From Epichloe hybrida (lineage: Eukaryota; Ascomycota; Sordariomycetes; Hypocreales; Clavicipitaceae), in the NCBI GenBank assembly GCA_019022495.1, contig JAFEKR010000064.1, forward strand, positions 62,001 to 126,000: DNA of 64,000 bases, read 5' to 3'. Positions 57,289-64,000 of the stretch are shown here, in pieces. Under the pieces are notes generated by a model, which was given only the letters and a program-made list of their open reading frames with translations, had not been told where the DNA came from and did not search any database. The position numbers and the translations under genes are program-made. Position 1 is the stretch's first letter, and each line of letters begins with the position of its first letter.

Positions 57289-58810
57289 TTAGTCAATCAA
57301 CATCGTATCGTCACCATCAAGTGCGACGCCTTGAGGTTCCAGAGGAACGCCACGTCCTCTTCCAGCCAACAACTCCCTGCGGACTTCGGGACCAATTGCG
57401 AAGTGACCGTGGCTGAGGAGAAGATCAAGGAGGGCTTCACGTTGGTCTTCAGTGATATCGCCCTTGTATCTCTGAGCAAATGCCAGAAGACTTTGGTGCC
57501 AAATGACGGGCAACTTAGTCTTGATATCCCCTTCACCAGAAACCCCGACCATAGCGTCGCCCATTTGAACGCTAGCGGGATCTTCGCTGCGGAAACGTAA
57601 AAAGTGGAATACGAGGGCATCGATGACTTGGTATGGGAGCGCGTACTTCTTCTCCAGCAAAGTTTTGATGAAAATATTGGTAGCGCCGCCGCCTTCACTG
57701 CCCTGAGATGCCTCCTGGGCAGCGATATCGCAGAGACCCTTTAGAGCTGCGGCAGAGTGCAAAACGGGAATGGATATACGAGCCAGGACAGCGGAGATTA
57801 TGTGCGCTTCTCTCAAAGTGCAGCTGCCACTGCCGATGAGGGGAAAAAGAAAACCCTTGAAGAAAGCGGCGGGCTTGTAGAGACCTTTCTTGAGAGCGTT
57901 GAAAAGATGAACGTTGAGCTTCTTGTTCTCATAAATATCCTCGCGGACCTTCTCCAGAACAACCATTTCCAAAAATCTCTGCACGATGATTGGTTTGTGG
58001 GAAACAAAGATTCTAGTGGCTTGGAAGACAGCATTTGGGGTCCATTTTTCTGGTCTGGTGATATCAAGAATATCCTCCCACCGGGGGATGGTCGGAAGAA
58101 TCTTGAAAGGTTTGGGCAAGGGGCCCGACTTGTAACGAGACAGAATTTGTCCGATCCTACGGCATGTAAGTAAGTCGAGCTGAACGTCTGCTAGCCGAGA
58201 GTGAAACTTACTTGGTGTATACCTCTACAACTTTGGGAGGTAGTTCGTAGTCATCCTCTGGAACTCCGGCATCTCTTCGTGCTTCAGAGGCTTCGTGTGC
58301 GGCAATCTTTTGCATTATAATATCTGCCAGGTTACGACTCTCGCCTTCTTCTTGAGCATCGCCAGAGGGCTTGAGATCCCAACCGTGTTTTAACAAGTCA
58401 TCTTCCTCCTCAGGCATGAACTTCTTGTACATTTCAAGATCGTCTGGGTCCACTTCGATCTCTTCTAGGACTTCGTCATCATCGCCCCATGCTTCGTCCT
58501 CATCATAAGTTTTGCTGTCCTCGGTCCGTTCGCCGTCGTCGAATCGACCATCGTAACCAAAAGAATCGATGGTGGGCTCGGGAATCACAGCAGACCTTTC
58601 TGCGTTTTCCTCTTCTGCGAGCTCGCGGCCAATTCGCAGAATGTTCTTGGATGCCTTGGAGTCGACAAAGCTTTCATCGGCTTGTCCAGGACTCTTGGAC
58701 TTTGACTTCGTGGGTTTGTTGCGCAGAAGCCCTGTTGCGAGGATATCGTTTTCGAGAGGATTGTGTCGTCTGGGCGGCCGTTCGGCCTTGGGAGTAGTAG
58801 CTTTGGGCAT
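57289..58810 (-). CDS. ENP1: Bystin / Enp1, 40S ribosome biogenesis factor
   Basis: Exons are 58,810-58,212 and 58,156-57,289, giving 488 residues. The 55-bp intron (GTAAGT...CCGTAG) joins VVEVYTK to IGQILSRYKSG. The N-terminal half is basic, then acidic (DEDEAWGDDDEVLEEIEVD). The bystin domain starts at about 150 with FMPEEEDDLLKHGWDLK and continues through ILSRYKSGPLPKPFKILPTI, W-E-DIL, KPIIVQRFLEMVVLEKVREDI, LNVHLFNALKKGLYKPAAFFKG and VIDALVFHFLRF. Enp1 binds the pre-40S particle in nucleolus and cytoplasm and is needed for 20S pre-rRNA maturation. It is divergent from HGH1, sharing a 0.7-kb promoter region. Length is normal. Confidence 0.96.
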
Positions 58811-59509
58811 GTTTCGCGAAGTCTATTGTGTCTGCTATAATGACGGCAGCGACAGAATTACAAGGCAAGCTTGAGGTGAGGTATGGATTCGCTAGCAGAA
58901 TGTCCAATATTGATCCTCCAAAAAAAAAATGTGTCTTATCGATCTGCCGCCCCTCAGCACTAATCAGGCTTAGCGTTTGATTGTCATCCACGTAGTCACT
59001 CACCGCTTTCCGAATCGCGAACACCTCTCTTTCTCATCTTCACAAGATTCGAGGACTACACGAACGCTAGCTATTCAACATATCAGTGTTTCAATTTGAA
59101 GGTCCAGTACATGGATAACTATCCAAGTCAAAAAACCTGCTTTTGCGTCGGTTGGGACAGGCACCATTAAAGTCTTTGCTATTTATCCCCACGCTGTTAA
59201 CACACGATACCCACCTGCGAGACAAATAGCCAGACCGTTTATACAGACTTGCACGATTTCATCTTCTCCAACGTTTCAAGATTCTCAAAACCGTACGTGA
59301 TGTGTTCAACGTAGTGGCTATCTAGCTTTTTGCCAAAGGCGTATCGATTTGAGAGGATCCCAGTGGGTCACGACCCCCTGCCGATGACGGCTCGTGAAGT
59401 TGTGGCAGAAACATTTGAAAGGCTTTGAAAACCCCCACCATCAAAAATGCCCCCTCCAACAATTCATCGCCGACAAGCTTCACTCACACCCGTGCGGTGA
59501 GTACTCGAG
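58811..59509. promoter_or_regulatory. Shared divergent promoter region ENP1/HGH1
   Basis: These 699 bp lie between the ATGs of two translation-related genes pointing away from each other. No other gene is seen. Specific factor sites were not resolved. Confidence 0.5.
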
Positions 59510-60842
59510 ATGCCAACGGAGTTGGAAGAGGTATAGAAACGACTGCAGTCATCGGTGTCTTGAAGGCGATCGCGAACTAACTTTCACTTATTGCTGCAGC
59601 TCGTCGGCTTCATTGCCCATGCCAACCCTCAAATTCGGCTGGCGGCCACCGAGAACTTGGTGCCTTATTCAACTGCTGAGCCGGCCGTTTTCAAGACGGA
59701 GGAGTTGAAGCCAATCAAGCACCTCAAGCTTTTGGTCCGCGACAATCCTGTACGTGCGTAGAGGAACACGCGAGAGGGACTCGAGTTGCAATGACAATCC
59801 GTCTTGTAGTTGATGGGCTAACTAGAGCGCAGAAAATTGCGGAACATGTATTAACAATACTGATAAACTTGGCTGGAGATCCTGACGTATTGAAGGACCT
59901 CGTAAATGATGACAAATTCATCGGCGTGGTTCTTGATCACATCGTGGTGAGTCTCCTCTGCCCTAAAAAATCCCGACATGATCATTTCATAACCTCGTCA
60001 GCCCGAGCACTGCTAATAATTTTTTCTTGTACCACAAAAATTAGAGCCAAGAAGAGCCCAATGCCGATCTATTAGCCATGCTTGTAGCCAATATGTCCAA
60101 AGACGACGGCTTCAAGACCATTCTCCAGCGAAAACAAACGGCACCCGATGCCCTCGGATCTGACGACTCCATCATGAACCAGCTGATGGATCTTTTCGTG
60201 AAAGGTCAAGACGGCGCGTACAACAAGAAAGCCGACTACGACTACCTCGCATACGTATTTGCCGATTTGGCCAAGCACCCCGAGATAAGGCAGTACTTTG
60301 TCACGGAACAAGAGTACGACCAGGTCATCCCTCTGAGCAAGATTGGCGTTTTCACGGAGCACAAATCCGACGTGAGAAGGAAAGGCGTCGCCAGCACCAT
60401 AAAAAATGTAGCCTTTGACGTTGGCTCACACCCACAGCTACTGTCAGACAAGGGTATTAATGTCCTTCCTTACGTGTTACTTCCCATTACGGGGAATGAA
60501 GATTACGATGCGGAGGATACGATGGAGATGTTGCCCGACCTGCAGCTCTTGTCGCCTGACAAGCAGCGCGACTCGGATAAGAACAATGTTCAGACGCATA
60601 TCGAAACGCTGACGTTGTTGACGACAACTAGAGAAGGAAGGGATCTGATGCGCAGAGTCAAGGTGTATCCTATTATAAAGGAGACTCATCTGCGAGTGGA
60701 TGATGAAGGGGTCAGGGAGGCGTGCGAGCGGTTGGTACAGGTTTTGATGAGGGATGAAGAAGGTGAAGGGGAGGAGAAGGACGGGGAGACGAGCAGCAGA
60801 GTTCAGGAGATTGATGAGGACGATGATATTGTTGAGGTTTAG
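59510..60842 (+). CDS. HGH1: HGH1 family protein (eEF2 folding chaperone)
   Basis: Exons are 59,510-59,530 (7 codons), 59,600-59,749, 59,833-59,946 and 60,045-60,842, giving 360 residues. All introns (69, 83 and 98 bp) are phase 0 with GCTAAC/GCTAAT-type branches. The N-terminal part (MPTELEELVGFIAHANPQIR, LAATENLVPYS, KHLKLLVRDNP, KIAEHVLTILINLAGD) forms armadillo-like helices (DUF383). The middle and C-terminal parts (DYDYLAYVFADLAKHPEIRQYF, KSDVRRKGVASTIKNVAFD, LPYVLLPITGNEDYDAEDTMEMLPDLQLL in parts, THIETLTLLTTTREGRDLMR) are DUF384. The tail is acidic. In yeast, Hgh1 works with TRiC and Cns1 in eEF2 folding. The order and length are typical. Confidence 0.95.
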
Positions 60843-61087
60843 ACGGATTCTATTTAGAGGTCAAGAAACGACGAGTACGTGGGATATTCAACAACATTTG
60901 GGATTGGGCTGTGCTGTAGAGGGGCATCCGCGGCGCAATTTCTTTTGTTTTGTGTCTTCTGGGGGGGGGGGGGGGGTTCCAAATAAGGACGGAAAAGTTT
61001 ATTACATGGCACAGCAGATGATTGCTTTTCGTTTTTGTCCTCCCAGCTATCGAGCTTGAGGCTCTTCATGGCCAAAATAGGGTCGAG
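60843..61087. other. 3' region between convergent HGH1 and kelch genes
   Basis: It contains a poly-G run at 60,961-60,976. No further feature is seen. Confidence 0.5.
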
Positions 61088-63685
61088 CTAGCGAAAGTCA
61101 TTGAACCGACCAAGTTTGTCCTCTTCTGACGTTGTTCTCTGTAGTGAGCTTACCATACTGCTCGGAGACATGACTTCACCATACAATCTCTCACTAGCTA
61201 TCAAAGGAGACACGGGAGAATTCATGTCGGCCTCCTCATGTACGGCTTGCTCAAACTCCTGGATGCCAGCCAAACCCCCAGCGCTTGTCCTGTGCACAGT
61301 GGTGTACATATTGGCAAGTGGTTCTGCCATGGGCGAATCGGCCCAATGCCTATCCTTGGATGGGCTGTAAGTCCTGTATGAGCCCAGACTTACATTATCC
61401 GCGGCCCAGCGCCCTTGCTGAGACCTGTTGGAAGAAAACGACGCCTCTGACCCGAAAAGCCCCGCGTGCCGTGTCGCCGGACTCACTGGCATGAATCCAG
61501 TGCCATGGAGTTCCGCCACAGACGATGTTCCTACACGAAAGGGAAGAGGACAATTAGCCATAAAAATCTCCCATGTAGAGAGGGGAAGAAAAGTGCCATC
61601 ATACCACAGAGCTCGGAGATCTGAGTATCTGCCATCTCATGATGCACAACAGGGACATTGTTTGACGCCTCTGGTCCGAAAGTCCTTGTAGTCTCCCCCG
61701 AGTTGAAGAGGCCTGTGTTAGTAGTTGCGTGGGAATCTGTCAGAGTGAGCTGTTTCGATCCCCTGGGCCCTCTGGGCCACATGAGGACATTTCTGCTGCT
61801 GCTGTCCACCGCCGTGGAACCGGCCGCCGAGTAAGGTGTGCGTCTTTTCCTTCTGACACATAAACACCACCAGGCGATCGCAAGGCCAAGAACGAATATC
61901 ACTGGTAGAATAATGGCTGGAAGTAAAGTCTGTAGTGTGGGCGAATTTTCGGACTCTGAATTATCAGCAGATGGTGTAGGGGAGGCGGGAAGTGAATTCG
62001 TGTATGGCCAGTAGTGTGTGATCCTCTTCTTGTCGTAGGGAGTGGCAAAGATATCTTTCAAGGCACTCGTAGACCATCCAGATGATAAAGGGCTGGTGAC
62101 TGTTGCACCCCCAGATGCATCGCCTCCCACAATTTTGGCAATAGAGCCACGAACACCGTAATCGGCGTATTGAGATGGTGAGTAAGATTCCATCCATTGA
62201 CCACTGGTGAGGTTGAAGAGAACTATAGGGCCTTGGTCCAAGCAGGTGAGAGAAGTGCCGTTCAGAGAAGTGTAGCCGCCGAATACCATCATCTGGTCAG
62301 GGTACGGCATGAAACATTTATGACCCGAACGCGCGTGTATTGGCCTTCCTTTGTTTATCAAGGTCCATGTGAAGGAAGGCAGGGAGAGTACCCAGACTTC
62401 GTCGGAAAACTCGTTCTTCGGATGAATTCCATCAAAGCCCCCATAGTAGTAAATGTTGAAGCTCGAAAAGTCAGATGCTGGGGCGACAACAGCACAGCCC
62501 CTTGCCTTGGTTCCTGGACCTCCTTGCGTTGGCTGTTGGTACCACTCCTCGCTAGCCACATCGTAAATGGCGATGACTCGCATGAATTCTTGACTTTCAG
62601 GTTTCTAGCATCTTGTCAACATTATTGCCGAAAGTCGGAGGGAAGATATAGTTCAACTTACGCCGGGTGTCTCGTTCTCTGACTTGTGACCATCTGCTGC
62701 CCATTCCGGATACACCACCCCGCCCAAAACCACGAGAATACCCTGCTTACCAACCGGTACCCATACGACCTCTGAGTTGGACCTTCCCTTTATCTTCTCG
62801 GGCAATGTCATGTTAGACCATTTCTGTTCGAGCTGTGTCTTCATATCTAAGCGTATGAGCGTATTGGATATTTTCTCCGCTCGAGTCGAGTCATTAACGC
62901 CGTTATGTTGTGTAATAGGCCCTCGCGTCGGAGACGTTAGACCGGAGAAATACCATGCTTTATTTTCTGAAGGTGCGCTGACCGCAGCGCCGTAAGCGAC
63001 GTATCCAGTTACGCCGCCATTAAAATGACCACTAGAGAAGCCTTTCTGCCACAGGGGCTTTTCAGGACCGTAGGCATACCGACGATAACCAAGAACTGCA
63101 TCTGCAGATGGTAAATTGTATAATAAGTCGTGTCGAAAGACTGCGCCGCCGTATAGGAAGAACTCGGCGTTGTTTGCCAGCATACCCCCATCGTAGTAGT
63201 TGGGTTCGGGACTCATTCCATTCCCGATACCTCCTCTTGCCTTGGACATCATGTCGTTCAACATAATGCCAGTGACGTTAGTGCCTGTGGAGAACGACTC
63301 GGATAAATTGTAGCTTAATATGTAGCCTTGGAAATTTCCTGCCGGCGACAGTCAATCTTTTGGATCTCTACAATCCGTGCTATAGACCAAAAAGGAGTTT
63401 ACCATTGTTTACAGGCTTCCCAAACTGCCCATTGGCTAAGCCAGGAGACCACCATATACTTCCGCCATCGAGATAAACAGTGTCGCGCACCAATGCAGCT
63501 AGAGAATAGTAAATAAAGAAACCTTGCAGTGAGGTGTTCGTGTACGCTAGATACGTACCTCTAGGCTGGTACCATAAGCATATGCTAGTATTGACTTGTG
63601 AATCCTGCCAGTTGTTAAACTGCCCCTCTACTGTCGCGAGTTTCGAGAGGCAGGTGGCCAGTACTAGCTGTGAGCTGAGCCTCAT
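61088..63685 (-). CDS. Membrane-anchored kelch-repeat protein
   Basis: Exons are 63,685-63,559, 63,498-63,403, 63,338-62,662, 62,604-61,605 and 61,530-61,088, giving 780 residues. The four introns (57-74 bp) keep frame at every join (QPR-AALVRD, VNNG-NFQGYI, ETPG-KPESQEF, ELCG-TSSVAEL). There is a signal peptide (MRLSSQLVLATCLSKLATVEG). An extracellular kelch beta-propeller follows, with repeats such as TVYLDGGSIWWSPG, FFLYGGAVFRHD, GILVVLGGVVYPEW, NIYYYGGFDG and QMMVFGGYTSL. A transmembrane helix comes next (TLLPAIILPVIFVLGLAIAWWCLCV in two parts) with RRKRR after it. The ~210-residue cytoplasmic tail is Ser-rich. It resembles fungal cell-surface kelch proteins near the Tea1/Kel1 class only in the propeller; the role is unknown, possibly wall or carbohydrate binding. 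Confidence 0.9.
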
Positions 63686-64000
63686 TGTCTTCGAGTACTA
63701 GCTGCAACGTAAAACATTCACTGGAAGAATGTCGTACCGTGGAAATTGACTGGGCAGACCACGTTGGCTTCTGATACTCTAGCAATGAATGAGGCGATTT
63801 GAGATGATGCAGCGGAGTCAAACTCATTTGTTCATTGATAATCGTGGTACGAGGCCACCTCTAAGCATGTTGATCGGAACGTATCCTGCCTGATACTATA
63901 TGCTGTATCCAGCTGCTTAGAGATTTGTTTGACTGAGATTAGGATATTTGGGTCGAGTAAATGATAAAGGATGGTTCTTCATTTGGGAAACGTCTTGATC
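63686..64000. other. Promoter side of the kelch gene
   Basis: It contains no recognisable gene. A minus-strand frame at 63,615-63,827 overlaps exon 1 in another phase and is discarded. Confidence 0.5.

Overview
The window is nuclear DNA from a filamentous ascomycete, most likely a sordariomycete of the Hypocreales type. The evidence is short introns (about 50-200 bp) with GTAAGT-like donors and CTAAC/CTGAC branch points, fungal-only protein families (FlbA-type RGS protein, Msc2/ZnT-type zinc transporter, DUF7053 protein, N/G-rich GPI wall protein), intron-bearing tRNA genes, and C-to-T/G-to-A decay of repeats typical of repeat-induced point mutation (RIP). The genus cannot be named from the sequence alone.

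Layout. 1-8,880 is a RIP-ruined transposon block: a Ty1/copia LTR element whose 5' LTR is cut by the window edge (1-6,427), inserted into a second relic with a minus-strand gag-like frame. 8,980-13,743 holds a duplicated 5' region of a histidine-phosphatase gene on either side of an assembly gap (N at 10,070-10,446); the second copy leads into the full gene. 14-24 kb carries a hypothetical gene, a carnitine carrier, a zinc transporter, tRNA-Pro and a damaged M28 aminopeptidase gene. 24-30 kb is an accessory stretch with an ADP-ribosyltransferase-like fungal protein, decayed duplicates and a long hairpin. 30.9-32.3 kb is CDC73. 32.3-42.5 kb is almost gene-free, with one tRNA-Cys and many minisatellites. 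42.5-50 kb has flbA, a GPI wall protein and a DUF7053 protein. 50.5-64 kb is a housekeeping cluster: ORC4 with AT-hook and PHD finger, a WFPEGYWAER-family gene broken by an in-frame TAG, bystin/ENP1, HGH1 and a membrane-anchored kelch protein.

The genes do not form one pathway. Housekeeping functions (replication origin licensing, transcription elongation, 40S and eEF2 biogenesis, mitochondrial acylcarnitine import, zinc transport) alternate with surface or secreted products and decayed accessory DNA. The most unusual observations are the M28 protein lacking two active-site residues plus a frameshift, the single TGG-to-TAG-like stop in an otherwise intact four-exon gene, a dispersed TACGGAGTA/TACGGATTA motif confined almost entirely to intergenic DNA and expanded into a 7-bp array, the AT-hook/PHD/AAA+ architecture of ORC4, and the duplicated gene front with a 3-versus-18-copy minisatellite.

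Exon coordinates were placed by hand from splice signals and reading frame. No database search was run, so family names rest on recognised motifs.
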